The notes under the pieces: model-generated
Databases searched by the model: none
What the model was told of the DNA's origin: nothing
Seen by the model: only the letters and a program-made list of their open reading frames with translations
Part shown: positions 1 through 9,097 of the stretch, piece after piece
How positions within the stretch are numbered: the first letter of the stretch is position 1
How the letters are laid out: every line of letters begins with the position of its first letter
NCBI GenBank assembly: GCA_913774715.1
Contig: CAJYHS010000256.1
Location: 1-33,187 of the forward strand
DNA from: an uncultured Siphonobacter sp.
Lineage (GTDB): Bacteria; Bacteroidota; Bacteroidia; Cytophagales; Spirosomataceae
Length of the DNA stretch: 33,187 bases
Direction of reading: 5' to 3'
Position numbers and translations under genes: made by a program

Positions 1-2007
1 CAACAGGGGTTTACAATGAATGATTACTTCAACTTTTCATCCATTAATAGCTCCGGTAGTGGAGGAATGTCTGGTGGAGGAGCGGGCGGTGGTCGCACCA
101 TCACTGCTCAGGGCGGAAGCGGGAACAGTTCCATTAATGGCGTTCCTGTCAACATCGGCGGACAAACTTCCTCGGGCTTTGTAACCTCAGGTTCCGGCGG
201 ACTGAACTTCTATCAGCAATTGGGTAAGAAAACCAAAATTGATGGTAACTATCTCATTAATAATAGTAAAAGCACAGTTGATAAAAATTTAGATAAAGAA
301 AATTATCTGGAAAGCGGAAATTATAAAAGTCTACAGAACAGTAATACGACTAACAAGAACCTGAATCACCGCCTCAGCTTTAATTTGGAACACCAACTCG
401 ATTCAGTTAATACCATTCGCTGGACTAACACCGCTTCCATCACTAATAGTAACTTCCAGACATCCAGCCTGACTCAAACATACGGGACGGAAGGAAATTT
501 GCGTAATGAAGGTAATCGCATCAATCAATACGAAGGTGATGCGTATTCTCTGAATTCCAATTTCGCTCTTCGTCACCGTTTTGCCAAGAAGGGTCGCACG
601 TTAACCGCCAACCTCATTTTTGGATTAAATAATGATCAACGAACCGGAGTCATCAATGCTCTGAATCAATACTTTGATACCAATACGGCGGATACCACGC
701 TTCAGAATGATTCGCAGAAAAATGGGAAAATCAATTACGGACTAACTGCTTTTTACACCGAACCGCTGAGCAAACGAAGTTTTCTGGAAGCCAATTATTC
801 CTACCAGAAAAACGAGAATAATACCAACCGTGAAGTGTACGATATTAAAGGCGAAAGTTCAACGCTTAATAACCAGTTGAGTAACACGTATGATAACCAG
901 TATTCCTACCACCGGGGCGGTCTGAGTTACCGCTACGTAGGTAATCAGGTTAATATTTCGACGGGTTTGAATGTACAGGAGGCTACGCTCATCGGTACAT
1001 TTCCGAGAACGGAAACAAGTCTGAACCGTTCGTTTGGTAACCTGCTGCCTAATCTTCGGTTGCGGTATGATCTGGCTAATAACCGAAATCTGAATTTCAA
1101 TTACGAAACCAGCGTTAATCAGCCTAGTCTGACGCAGTTACAGCCCATTATCGACAATACCGATCCATTGAATATTACCGTCGGTAATCCGAATTTACGG
1201 CCCGAGTATAACCACTCGTTTTCACTGAATTACTTTTCTTTCAATACTACCCAATTCCGTAACTTTTTTGGTAATGCCTTTCTAACGTATACTACGAATA
1301 AAATCTCCAGTTCGCAATCGGTGAATGAGCAGTTAGTTACCACCACGCAATCGGTCAACGTCCCTAATACCATTCAGGGTAATACCTTCGTTGGCTTCGG
1401 CTCGCCCATTCAGTCAATCAAAGGAATGCGGGTTAATGCGAACCTGGGCCTTAATTACAATCGCGGAATCAGCATCATTAATGAAGCCGAGAATCGGACG
1501 AATACGCTGGTAACCACCCTTGGCACACGACTGGATTATCGCAACGATACCAAATTTGATGTGAACGCCGGAGCCAATCTCTCGCTGAACCAGACGCAGT
1601 ATTCGCTGCAATCAGCCATGAATCAGAATTACCTCACGCAACGGTATACACTTGATGCGAACTGGAACCTGACCCAAACCTGGTCGATCGGCAGTTCGAT
1701 TAACTATCAGATCTTGACGGGCAATAACTACAATCAAAAAATCCCCATCTGGAACGCCTCAATTACGAAGTATATCCTCAAAAACAATCTCGGTGAACTC
1801 AAGCTGAGTGCTACTGATTTACTCAATCGAAACGTAGTGATTAACCGTTCGGCTCAGGTTAATTATTACCAGGAGGAACGGGTAACTTCCCTGGCTCGTT
1901 ATTTCCTGCTCACGTTTACCTATTCGTTAAGGAACAAGGCGGGCATGGGTGGTAATAACCGCCGCACGGGTCCGGGCGGTGGGCCACCCATGATTCGGTT
2001 TAATTAA
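1..2007 (+). CDS. Outer-membrane beta-barrel receptor, TonB-dependent type (5' end missing)
   Basis: C-terminal part of a large outer-membrane beta-barrel protein. The reading frame is open to the first base of the window (codons before the ATG at 16 read QQGFT), so ATG 16 is probably internal. About 668 codons are visible. They are rich in Asn, Ser, Thr, Gln and Tyr, with alternating hydrophobic/polar strands typical of TonB-receptor barrels (for example RLRYDLANNRNLNFNYE near residues 349-365 and a 'NPNLRPEYNHSFSLNY' stretch). The arrangement fits the 'outer membrane beta-barrel' family (Pfam OMP_b-brl_3) of Bacteroidota. A Gly/Ser-rich segment near the start (GGMSGGGAGGGR) and a Gly/Pro/Arg tail (GPGGGPP) are unusual. 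The gene converges on a GLPGLI-family gene across a bidirectional terminator. The substrate cannot be told. The class call is firm; the exact family is less so. Confidence 0.85.
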   Translation, partial: QQGFTMNDYFNFSSINSSGSGGMSGGGAGGGRTITAQGGSGNSSINGVPVNIGGQTSSGFVTSGSGGLNFYQQLGKKTKIDGNYLINNSKSTVDKNLDKENYLESGNYKSLQNSNTTNKNLNHRLSFNLEHQLDSVNTIRWTNTASITNSNFQTSSLTQTYGTEGNLRNEGNRINQYEGDAYSLNSNFALRHRFAKKGRTLTANLIFGLNNDQRTGVINALNQYFDTNTADTTLQNDSQKNGKINYGLTAFYTEPLSKRSFLEANYSYQKNENNTNREVYDIKGESSTLNNQLSNTYDNQYSYHRGGLSYRYVGNQVNISTGLNVQEATLIGTFPRTETSLNRSFGNLLPNLRLRYDLANNRNLNFNYETSVNQPSLTQLQPIIDNTDPLNITVGNPNLRPEYNHSFSLNYFSFNTTQFRNFFGNAFLTYTTNKISSSQSVNEQLVTTTQSVNVPNTIQGNTFVGFGSPIQSIKGMRVNANLGLNYNRGISIINEAENRTNTLVTTLGTRLDYRNDTKFDVNAGANLSLNQTQYSLQSAMNQNYLTQRYTLDANWNLTQTWSIGSSINYQILTGNNYNQKIPIWNASITKYILKNNLGELKLSATDLLNRNVVINRSAQVNYYQEERVTSLARYFLLTFTYSLRNKAGMGGNNRRTGPGGGPPMIRFN

Positions 2008-2017
2008 TGATGTAATC

Positions 2018-2069
2018 ATAAAAGAAAAGGGATAGAAAGTTGTTATACTTTCAATCCCTTTTCTTTTAT
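2018..2069. terminator. Bidirectional terminator between convergent genes
   Basis: Long hairpin with a 16-base arm ATAAAAGAAAAGGGAT (2018-2033) that pairs perfectly with 2054-2069. An A/A mismatch is followed by a further 6-bp stem (GAAAGT/ACTTTC) and a 6-base loop TGTTAT (2041-2046). Both flanks are A/T-rich, so it can end transcription of the barrel gene (+) and the GLPGLI gene (-). Confidence 0.8.
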
Positions 2070-2086
2070 AAAACAACCCTGTTGTT

Positions 2087-2902
2087 CTAGTTACCCGGAC
2101 GCATTCGCATACCACCTCCATTTTTCCGCATTTCCTCCATCCGTTTCATCATAATTTCGCGAACTTCGGTTTCGGTCACGGCCTTCCCTCCCTTGGGAGC
2201 TTTCAATTCAGACGACTTGGGCTTTCGCCATTCCATTTCACTAACGGTATACAGGCTTTCTCCGTTATTAACATCAACTTCTAAAATCAATCCTGGCAAG
2301 CCGCTGTACTTTTCCGGACCGATGGGAACCGGAATTTCGGACGAGTACCAGGCTACTACCGTACGAACCATGGGCTTCTGGTTTTCTCCGGCAGGACTAT
2401 CTCCCGGAGGCGGGCCACCCGGACCAACCATCATTCGCTGCACTCGCATGGTATCCGTATACGAGGCTTTTTGACAAACGAAACCTTTAATGGTTTTAGT
2501 TTCTTTTCCTAACTTCCAGCGTTGGTTCACCAGCGTGTCCAGTACCCGGTACTTTTCACCAAAAACATCCCGGGACTCTACCCTTTTCTTTTCAGATAAC
2601 TGCGTGTAAACTACCGTAGAAGCTCCACCTAACCTCATCGGTCCACCCATAGGACCACCACCGCCAAATCCATTTCCTTCGTCAACGACTGCAGCAGGTT
2701 CGTAAAGAGCTTCCTGAGGAGTGAAGGCCAATTGATATTGCCGGGTAATATTCTCAGGCATTCGGGCCTGCATGGCGGGATCCATATTTTGAAATCGGCT
2801 TTTTAAATCAACTTTTTGAGTATAGGTCAGAACGCCCTCCATTTTTTGTGCATAGGTCGATAAACTGATCATACTCAGCACAAGACAGGCTGCTTTTTTC
2901 AT
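2087..2902 (-). CDS. GLPGLI family protein, secreted
   Basis: 271-residue secreted protein with an N-terminal signal peptide (MKKAACLVLSMISLSTYAQ). It carries an exact GLPGLI signature at residues 201-206 (KYSGLPGLILEVD), which defines a Bacteroidota family of unknown biochemical role. Residues 76-93 (GFGGGGPMGGPMRLGG) and 160-170 (GPGGPPPGDSP) are Gly/Pro/Met-rich insertions, and the tail is NGGGMRMRPGN. The convergent barrel protein also has Gly/Pro/Arg-rich low-complexity ends, so the two may act together at the envelope; that is inference. It is divergent from the sensor-kinase gene, which makes it a plausible target of that system. ATG at 2902 gives a clean signal peptide. Confidence 0.88.
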   Translation of the reverse strand: MKKAACLVLSMISLSTYAQKMEGVLTYTQKVDLKSRFQNMDPAMQARMPENITRQYQLAFTPQEALYEPAAVVDEGNGFGGGGPMGGPMRLGGASTVVYTQLSEKKRVESRDVFGEKYRVLDTLVNQRWKLGKETKTIKGFVCQKASYTDTMRVQRMMVGPGGPPPGDSPAGENQKPMVRTVVAWYSSEIPVPIGPEKYSGLPGLILEVDVNNGESLYTVSEMEWRKPKSSELKAPKGGKAVTETEVREIMMKRMEEMRKNGGGMRMRPGN

Positions 2903-2928
2903 GATTAAAGGGGATTTAATGTACCTGA

Positions 2929-2936
2929 CAAAGCTA
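2929..2936 (-). promoter_or_regulatory. Candidate -7 box for the GLPGLI gene
   Basis: Reading the minus strand, TAGCTTTG matches the Bacteroidota -7 consensus TAnnTTTG and lies 26 bases upstream of the ATG at 2902. I see no convincing TTTG -33 element at normal spacing. Confidence 0.4.
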
Positions 2937-3012
2937 GGTCATGGACTCGTTAACGAATCTTACAATAAGGTTAATCAACGTTAATAAATCGCTTTTACGG
3001 TTCGAAAGCCCC

Positions 3013-3020
3013 TATCTTTG
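3013..3020 (+). promoter_or_regulatory. Candidate -7 box immediately before the histidine kinase ATG
   Basis: TATCTTTG matches TAnnTTTG exactly and ends only five bases before the ATG at 3026. A transcript from this box would have almost no leader, and no Shine-Dalgarno sequence is present. A -33 element is weak (TTTTAC at 2993-2998 is too close). Confidence 0.45.
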
Positions 3021-3025
3021 AATCC

Positions 3026-4498
3026 ATGTGGAATTTGAAGTCGCTCCCCTCCAATCGTACACTTATCATTCTGATTACCAGTTGTCTGCTGGTATTAACT
3101 GCCTTTCTTGGATGGTGGTTAAATCGTAGTTATAACGAGCAGAAACGCTTACTTGCGGCCGAAACCAGTCAGCCTTTTTTTCGTTCGGTTAATACTCTTC
3201 AGGATTCTTTGGTCATGAAACGGTTCATTCGTCCACTGGAAGATTCCATGCGTCAGAGAACTGCTCATAAACAATTGCAGATTCGTATTATTCATCAGAA
3301 AAACCCTACAGGACTGGATACAATCATTAGCCTTAGTAATAAAAAAGGGGTGTTCATTCATTCGCGGAATTCTCATTTTCGCCCTTTTCCTCCTGACAAT
3401 CAACCCGATGAAGAAACGGGCGAATTCCATCGTCCGATGCGTTCGCACCCGTTTGCCCGTATTATTCCTTCCTTATTGGGCAGACCCAGTCTGGATACTA
3501 CCCTTCGCGATTCCATCAAAATTGATGACCTGCAACAACAACTTCGGCACGAACTGGACTCTGCCAAAATAAAGGTAGGCACCCGAATCGTACGGCTCTC
3601 AGCCCCGGCTCATCGTTCGCTGGATTCCCTGCATACAGCTTCTTATCAGGCTGGCCTACCCCCCAGAGATTTTTACGTAGCTTACTTAACTGACTATCAG
3701 GGCTTAATTTTTAAACGTTTACTTCCACAAATCCTCTTTTCATTTTTCTTATTAGGGTTAACCTCGGGGGCTTTCCTTCTGGTTTTCAAGAGCTTGAAAC
3801 AACAGCAACGACTAACTCAGCTGAAAAACGAATTCATTAGTAATGTCAGTCACGAGTTAAAAACTCCGATTTCGACGGTTAGCGTTGCCATTGAAGCCTT
3901 GAGTAATTTTGATGCCCTGAAGGACCCTAACCGCACCAAAGAGTATCTGGCCATTTCGCAAATGGAATTAAATCGGCTGAATTTACTGGTTGATAATGTC
4001 CTGCGAACCGCTTTATTCGACCAGAAACAGCAGATGTATCAATTTGAGGAGATAGACCTCTGTCTCATGATCGAACAAATTTTACATTCGCTGAAATTTC
4101 AGTTTGAGAAACATCAGGCTCAAGTCCGTTTTCAGCAAGACGGTCATAAATTTAACGTCACAGGTGATCGCATTCACCTGACGAATGTGATTTACAATTT
4201 AATTGACAATGCCCTGAAATACAGCACTCAACGCCCAATGATCAACCTTAGCTTGAGAGATCGGGATCATGAAGTGATCATCCGAATTGAAGATCACGGT
4301 ATCGGCATTCCCATGGAATACCAGCAACAGGTTTTTGAAAAGTTTTTCCGCGTACCAACTGGAAATATTCATAATGTAAAAGGTCACGGATTAGGACTGA
4401 GTTATGTACAGCAGGTCGTGGCAGCTCACGGCGGAACGATTAATCTGCAAAGCGAGCCGGGTCAAGGGAGTACGTTCAATCTGAATTTCAAGCGATGA
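3026..4498 (+). CDS. Membrane sensor histidine kinase (RprX-like)
   Basis: 490-residue inner-membrane sensor kinase. It has a transmembrane helix at about residues 12-31, a roughly 200-residue periplasmic domain, a second helix at about 232-255, then a HisKA domain with the H-box FISNVSHELKTP (phospho-acceptor His276) and an HATPase_c domain. The N-box is NLIDNALKYS (about 391), the G1 box DHGIGIP (about 422), the F-box FEKFFRV and the G2 box GHGLGLS (about 452). All catalytic motifs are intact. It overlaps the response-regulator gene by four bases (ATGA), so the two are translationally coupled. The architecture resembles Bacteroides RprX, but the signal sensed is unknown. The periplasmic domain contains several His/Pro/Arg-rich stretches and matches no sensor fold I recognise. 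Confidence 0.93.
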   Translation: MWNLKSLPSNRTLIILITSCLLVLTAFLGWWLNRSYNEQKRLLAAETSQPFFRSVNTLQDSLVMKRFIRPLEDSMRQRTAHKQLQIRIIHQKNPTGLDTIISLSNKKGVFIHSRNSHFRPFPPDNQPDEETGEFHRPMRSHPFARIIPSLLGRPSLDTTLRDSIKIDDLQQQLRHELDSAKIKVGTRIVRLSAPAHRSLDSLHTASYQAGLPPRDFYVAYLTDYQGLIFKRLLPQILFSFFLLGLTSGAFLLVFKSLKQQQRLTQLKNEFISNVSHELKTPISTVSVAIEALSNFDALKDPNRTKEYLAISQMELNRLNLLVDNVLRTALFDQKQQMYQFEEIDLCLMIEQILHSLKFQFEKHQAQVRFQQDGHKFNVTGDRIHLTNVIYNLIDNALKYSTQRPMINLSLRDRDHEVIIRIEDHGIGIPMEYQQQVFEKFFRVPTGNIHNVKGHGLGLSYVQQVVAAHGGTINLQSEPGQGSTFNLNFKR

Positions 4499-5187
4499 AA
4501 ACTAAAATATTATACGTAGAAGACGAGCCTTTTCTGGGGCGAATTGTCAAGGAAAGTTTGGAAAGTCGTGCATTAGAGGTTCAAATGGTTACGGATGGAT
4601 TGGCGGTGATTCCTGAGTTGGAATTATTCATTCCTGACCTCTGCGTGCTGGATGTAATGTTACCTAATCTCGACGGATTTTCCATCGCTAAAGAAATCCG
4701 GCAGCGTCATCCGCATTTACCCATTTTGTTCCTGACCGCTAAAACCCAGGTGGAAGATGTTGTTCAGGGCTTTGGCGTGGGTGGAAATGACTACCTCCGC
4801 AAACCTTTCAGTATGGAGGAATTGATTGTCCGGATTGATAACCTGCTGCGAATGAAAACCGCTCAGCATTCTTCGACGATTAAACATGCCCAGGCCATCA
4901 GTCTTGGCAACTATGAATTCTGGCCACAGAAATTTGAGCTTCGCCTCCAGGGACAAGTTCGAAAATTATCGCACCGTGAAAATGAATTACTGAAGATTCT
5001 TTCTGAAAATCGCCATCAGACGATTGCTCGCAAAGAGATCCTGATGCGGGTCTGGGGAGATGATTCCTTTTTCAATTCAAGGAATCTAGACGTATACATT
5101 ACTCGTTTGCGGGAGTACCTCCGGGAAGATAATCAGCTTCAACTCGTTACAATCAAAGGCGTTGGTTACCACTTCATCACGGATTAA
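4495..5187 (+). CDS. OmpR-family response regulator (RprY-like)
   Basis: 230-residue DNA-binding response regulator and partner of the overlapping kinase. The receiver domain has the acidic pair in YVEDEP, phospho-acceptor Asp53 (CVLDVMLPNLDGF), Thr81 (FLTAKT) and Lys103 (YLRKPF). The C-terminal winged-helix domain (about 130-230) ends with the typical LDVYITRLREYLREDNQ and GVGYHF. The start at 4495 is fixed by the ATGA overlap with the kinase stop. It is similar in layout to Bacteroides RprY. Likely targets include the divergent GLPGLI gene or downstream envelope genes, but no operator was identified. Confidence 0.94.
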   Translation: MKTKILYVEDEPFLGRIVKESLESRALEVQMVTDGLAVIPELELFIPDLCVLDVMLPNLDGFSIAKEIRQRHPHLPILFLTAKTQVEDVVQGFGVGGNDYLRKPFSMEELIVRIDNLLRMKTAQHSSTIKHAQAISLGNYEFWPQKFELRLQGQVRKLSHRENELLKILSENRHQTIARKEILMRVWGDDSFFNSRNLDVYITRLREYLREDNQLQLVTIKGVGYHFITD

Positions 5188-5252
5188 TACAATTTAGTCG
5201 CTTTGCCAATGATCTTTTGGGAGGATTCGATAATTATGGAAGAAAATTCTTC

Positions 5253-5260
5253 TAATTTTG
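5253..5260 (+). promoter_or_regulatory. Candidate -7 box for the M14 peptidase gene
   Basis: TAATTTTG matches TAnnTTTG 27 bases before the ATG at 5288. A possible TTG start at 5258 lies inside this box, which argues for ATG 5288 as the real start. Confidence 0.4.
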
Positions 5261-5287
5261 AATTTTCCGAACAATTTATTCATCGGC

Positions 5288-7798
5288 ATGAAGAAGATTT
5301 CCCTCTCCTTACTCTTAACCATCTTTGCGTTACAAAGTTTTGCACAGCTTTCTCCCAAAGAATTTTTAGGGTATGAACCTGGTACCGTTCGTTGTACCCC
5401 TCATTACCGGGTTTTGGCTTACTTTGAGTATCTCGCTCAGCAGTTTCCGAAACAAATTAAGCTCCAGAATTACGGCACTAGTTACGAAAACCGTCCCTTG
5501 ATGGTGGCCGTTCTTGCTTCGGAAGAAAACTTCCCACAACTGGAAACCATCCGTACCAATCACCTGAAGTCGATTGGCCTGGCAGAAGGTTCTGCTTCTG
5601 GCAAGTCGGTTCCCATTGCCTGGATGAGTTACAATATCCACGGCAATGAAAACGTCTCTTCAGAGGCCGCCATGATCGTAGCATATAACCTGCTGAAAGG
5701 TGACAACAAGGACGTGTTAAAAAACACGATTGTCGTGATCGATCCCTGTGTAAACCCCGATGGGTATGATCGTTACGTCAATGGGTATAATCAGCGTTTA
5801 GGCGGCATGGCTAATTCTTACGCCAGTGCCTGGGAGCACACCGAACCCTGGCCCGGTGGACGCATGAACCACTACATGTTTGACCTGAACCGTGACTGGG
5901 CCTGGATGGTACAGAAAGAAAGTCAGGCTCGCAACACCCTGTATCAGCAGTGGATGCCTCACGTTTTCGCGGACTTTCACGAACAGGGCATTAACTCTCC
6001 TTACTTCTTTACGCCTCCCGCCAAACCTGTTCATCAGGACGTAACGAGCTGGCAGCGGGAATTTCAGACGATCATTGGGGATTATAACCGCAAGACCTTC
6101 GATAAAAATGGCTGGTTATATTTCACTCGTGAAAACTTTGATCTGTTCTACCCTAGCTACGGTGATACTTACCCTACCTTCAACGGTGCCATCGGTATGA
6201 CTTTCGAGCAGGCAGGTAATGGCCGTGCTGGTTTGTCGATCATCAAGGCAGACGGAGATACCCTGACATTAAAAGAGCGGATTAGCCACCACGTAGCCGC
6301 GAGTAAGGCTACGATGGAAGCTCTGTCAGCGAACGCCGATAAAGCTGCATCTGAATTCATTAAGTTCTTTACCAATTCGAAAAATAATCCAACGGGTACG
6401 TACAAGAGCTACGTAATCAAAACAAAGGGTGATGAAGGTAAAGTAAAAGCTTTTACGAATTATCTTTCGAAAATGGGCTTCCAATATGGTTACGCGGAGA
6501 AATCGTTAAATCTGTCTGGTGCTTACTCTTTCGTGGATGATAAATCAGCCAATGCGGGTGTGGAAGCAGGCGACATTATTATCAGCACTTCCCAGCCTCG
6601 CTCAACGTTCCTGAAGATTCTAATGGAGCCCAAAACTTCGCTGGAAGATTCCGTTACCTATGACATCACGTCCTGGGCTTTACCTTATGCCTACGGTCTC
6701 AAAGCATTTGCTACAAAAGATAAGCTGGCATTTACGACGACAAAACCCACAGCAACGACTAAACAGGCAGCTGACATTGCCAAGCCTTACGCCTACTTAT
6801 TGCGTTGGAATTCACACGAAGATGCTCACGTATTAGCCCATTTGTTCCGCAAGAAGATCCGGGCACGGGTAGCTACGAAGCCTTTTGAAGTAGACGGACA
6901 GAAATACGAAACGGGGACAGTAATCATTACGCGTGGCGAAAATACGAAGCTGGGCGATTCATTCGATTCAATCATTAAAGAAGAAGCCGAACACCAGAAA
7001 ATTAGCCTCGTACCCGTAGCCACTGGTTATGTAACGAATGGCCCTGATTTCGGTTCTAACTACGTTTCTCAGCTGAAAGCACCCAAAGTAGCGATTCTTA
7101 CGGGTGAAGGCACTTCTCCCTATGCCGTAGGCGAAGTATGGCATTACTTTGACCAGCAATTGCATTACCCAGCTACGATGATCGGTACCAACGATTTCAT
7201 GGGTGTAAACCTGGCGGATTTCGACGTGTTAGTAATGGCGAATGGTAACTACGGTCGCGTTTTAAATGAAGCGGCTCTTTCGAAAGTTCGCACCTGGATT
7301 CAGGCAGGCGGTAAACTCATCGCTATCGAAGGTGCCGTATCGGCTCTGGCGGGTAAGGATGGTTTCAACCTGATGAAAAAAGAGAGCAAGAAAGATGGAA
7401 AAGAAAAAGAATCAGCCGAGGATAATCTGAAACAGTACGGTAATCGCGAGCGTGAATCTGTTTCAACCGATACCCCCGGTGCCATTTACAAATTCACCAT
7501 CGATCCTACGCATCCTTTAGCATATGGTCTGCCTTCGTATTATCACGGACTGGTTTTATCCACCACCGAATACGAATTTCTAAAAGATGGCTGGAATGTA
7601 GGTTACCTGAAAAAAGGTCCGGCAGTTGCGGGTTTCGTAGGCAGCGATGCCAAGAAAAGACTGGAAAATACCCTGATGTTTGGTACCCAAGATATGGGTC
7701 GTGGTCAGGTAGTTTATCTGGTTAACAACCCCCTGTTCCGTGGTTTCTGGTATCAGGGAAAACTGGTATTTGCTAACGCAGTATTTATGGTTAATTAA
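5288..7798 (+). CDS. Secreted M14-family zinc metallocarboxypeptidase with C-terminal amidotransferase-like domain
   Basis: 836-residue exported peptidase starting MKKISLSLLLTIFALQSFAQ, a clean signal peptide. The longer TTG start at 5258 would bury it. The M14 active site is complete: zinc ligands His118 and Glu121 (NIHGNEN), substrate-binding NRD at 201-203 (FDLNRDWAW), third ligand His231 (DFHEQG) and catalytic Glu307 (GMTFEQAG). After a linker, residues from about 630 (VAILTGEG onward) resemble a class-I glutamine-amidotransferase-like Rossmann domain, common in this Bacteroidota subfamily. It probably acts in the periplasm or outside the cell on peptides or peptidoglycan stems; the substrate is not known. 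It is monocistronic, with its own candidate promoter and a strong terminator. Confidence 0.92.
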   Translation: MKKISLSLLLTIFALQSFAQLSPKEFLGYEPGTVRCTPHYRVLAYFEYLAQQFPKQIKLQNYGTSYENRPLMVAVLASEENFPQLETIRTNHLKSIGLAEGSASGKSVPIAWMSYNIHGNENVSSEAAMIVAYNLLKGDNKDVLKNTIVVIDPCVNPDGYDRYVNGYNQRLGGMANSYASAWEHTEPWPGGRMNHYMFDLNRDWAWMVQKESQARNTLYQQWMPHVFADFHEQGINSPYFFTPPAKPVHQDVTSWQREFQTIIGDYNRKTFDKNGWLYFTRENFDLFYPSYGDTYPTFNGAIGMTFEQAGNGRAGLSIIKADGDTLTLKERISHHVAASKATMEALSANADKAASEFIKFFTNSKNNPTGTYKSYVIKTKGDEGKVKAFTNYLSKMGFQYGYAEKSLNLSGAYSFVDDKSANAGVEAGDIIISTSQPRSTFLKILMEPKTSLEDSVTYDITSWALPYAYGLKAFATKDKLAFTTTKPTATTKQAADIAKPYAYLLRWNSHEDAHVLAHLFRKKIRARVATKPFEVDGQKYETGTVIITRGENTKLGDSFDSIIKEEAEHQKISLVPVATGYVTNGPDFGSNYVSQLKAPKVAILTGEGTSPYAVGEVWHYFDQQLHYPATMIGTNDFMGVNLADFDVLVMANGNYGRVLNEAALSKVRTWIQAGGKLIAIEGAVSALAGKDGFNLMKKESKKDGKEKESAEDNLKQYGNRERESVSTDTPGAIYKFTIDPTHPLAYGLPSYYHGLVLSTTEYEFLKDGWNVGYLKKGPAVAGFVGSDAKKRLENTLMFGTQDMGRGQVVYLVNNPLFRGFWYQGKLVFANAVFMVN

Positions 7799-7817
7799 TC
7801 ATAAAGGTATAGTTATC

Positions 7818-7850
7818 AAAAGCCTGACCGTTAAAGTCAGGCTTTTTTTT
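7818..7850 (+). terminator. Rho-independent terminator after the M14 peptidase gene
   Basis: Stem AAAAGCCTGAC (7818-7828), 7-base loop CGTTAAA, then GTCAGGC pairing back and a run of eight T (7843-7850). Classic intrinsic terminator. Confidence 0.92.
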
Positions 7851-7944
7851 GTTCTTATAACTTACGATTTTCTGGGATAAGAATCGTATCTTAAACTCAA
7901 TTCAGTCAATCATTATTTCCATTAACCTAAATCAACCTATTTGA

Positions 7945-9033
7945 ATGAGATTATTTATACTATCTATTTTGCTATGTATCTCAGGAGCTAGTTACAGTCA
8001 GGAATCAAAAAAGTATCGTGAAGAAGAAATTAGTTTCTGGAATAAGACGGACTCTATTCAATTAAATGGCACCTTAACTATTCCTAATTCCGGCAAAAAC
8101 TTTCCTGTTGTTTTATTAATAACCGGCTCGGGCCCGCAGGATCGGGATGAGAATATTTTAGGACATAAACCCTTTAAAGCCATTGCCGAATATCTGGGAG
8201 ATCGGGGATTTGCTGTATTACGTTACGATGACCGGGGCGGCGGAAAAATGAATAAGGTCTTCAGTAATGCTACCCTTGATAACTTCATCAAAGATGCTTC
8301 AGCGGGCGTAGACTTTCTGAAAACCAGAAAAGAAATTAACCCTACAAAGATTGGTTTATTAGGTCATAGTGAAGGGGGCAGCGTAGCCCCTGCCGTAGCA
8401 ACTCAGCGAAAAGACGTAGCGTTTGTGGTATTAATGGCAGCTCCTGGAACCAAGCACCTGGAGTTGATGAAACAGCAGAATCGGGATTTGTTTCGTGGAA
8501 TGAAGCTGGATTCCGCAGCGATTGAAACGTATGTAAATGATTACTACGAAGACGTTTTCTCAGGCTTTGGCAAAGGACTGGATAGTACGCAACAGGTAGA
8601 GTTAATCAGTAACAGACTGGATATTCTCCGTCAGAAATTACCGGAGAAACAGTTGTTCAATTTTATGATTCCTGCGAAAGATAAAGAAGGCCCTTATATT
8701 CGACAAGTTTACAAGGCTACGCATGGCAAGTGGTTTCAGCAATTCATCAATTTCGATCCATCCATTTACCTAGATAAGTTAACTGTTCCTACGCTGGCTA
8801 TTAATGGAACAAAAGATGTACAGGTTAATGCTGATTTAAATCTAAAGGGAATTGAAAAATCATTAAAAAAGGCAGGTAATAAGAATTATAAAATCGTCAA
8901 ACTGGAAGGGTTAAATCACCTGATGTTACCCGCCAAAACGGGCTTACCGCAGGAATACGCTACCATAAAAGGTGATATTGATCCCACGTTTCTAGAAACG
9001 GTATCTAACTGGTTACGTGGGCTTTATCCTTAA
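7945..9033 (+). CDS. Secreted alpha/beta hydrolase (S9/dienelactone-hydrolase-like)
   Basis: 362-residue exported serine hydrolase. The signal peptide is MRLFILSILLCISGASYSQ. The oxyanion region is LLITGSGPQDRDEN (about 58-70), followed by YDDRGGGKM. The nucleophile is Ser142 in GHSEGG, the likely catalytic Asp is Asp291 (INGTKDVQ) and the His is His325 (GLNHLMLP), which completes the triad in the expected order. A roughly 100-residue helical cap separates the nucleophile and Asp regions. The family includes esterases and acyl-peptide hydrolases, so the substrate is open. Its stop is followed by the repeat-rich convergent intergenic region, whose hairpins probably end its transcript. Confidence 0.9.
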   Translation: MRLFILSILLCISGASYSQESKKYREEEISFWNKTDSIQLNGTLTIPNSGKNFPVVLLITGSGPQDRDENILGHKPFKAIAEYLGDRGFAVLRYDDRGGGKMNKVFSNATLDNFIKDASAGVDFLKTRKEINPTKIGLLGHSEGGSVAPAVATQRKDVAFVVLMAAPGTKHLELMKQQNRDLFRGMKLDSAAIETYVNDYYEDVFSGFGKGLDSTQQVELISNRLDILRQKLPEKQLFNFMIPAKDKEGPYIRQVYKATHGKWFQQFINFDPSIYLDKLTVPTLAINGTKDVQVNADLNLKGIEKSLKKAGNKNYKIVKLEGLNHLMLPAKTGLPQEYATIKGDIDPTFLETVSNWLRGLYP

Positions 9034-9097
9034 TTAATGTCTTTTTATAACCATCTATGCTTTCAATTCATATTTTTTCAATTTAACTCGAGAGTTC

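Noticed and set aside
5258-5287. Upstream TTG start for the M14 peptidase
   Set aside because: It falls in a promoter-like TAATTTTG box and would put ten residues before a standard signal peptide.
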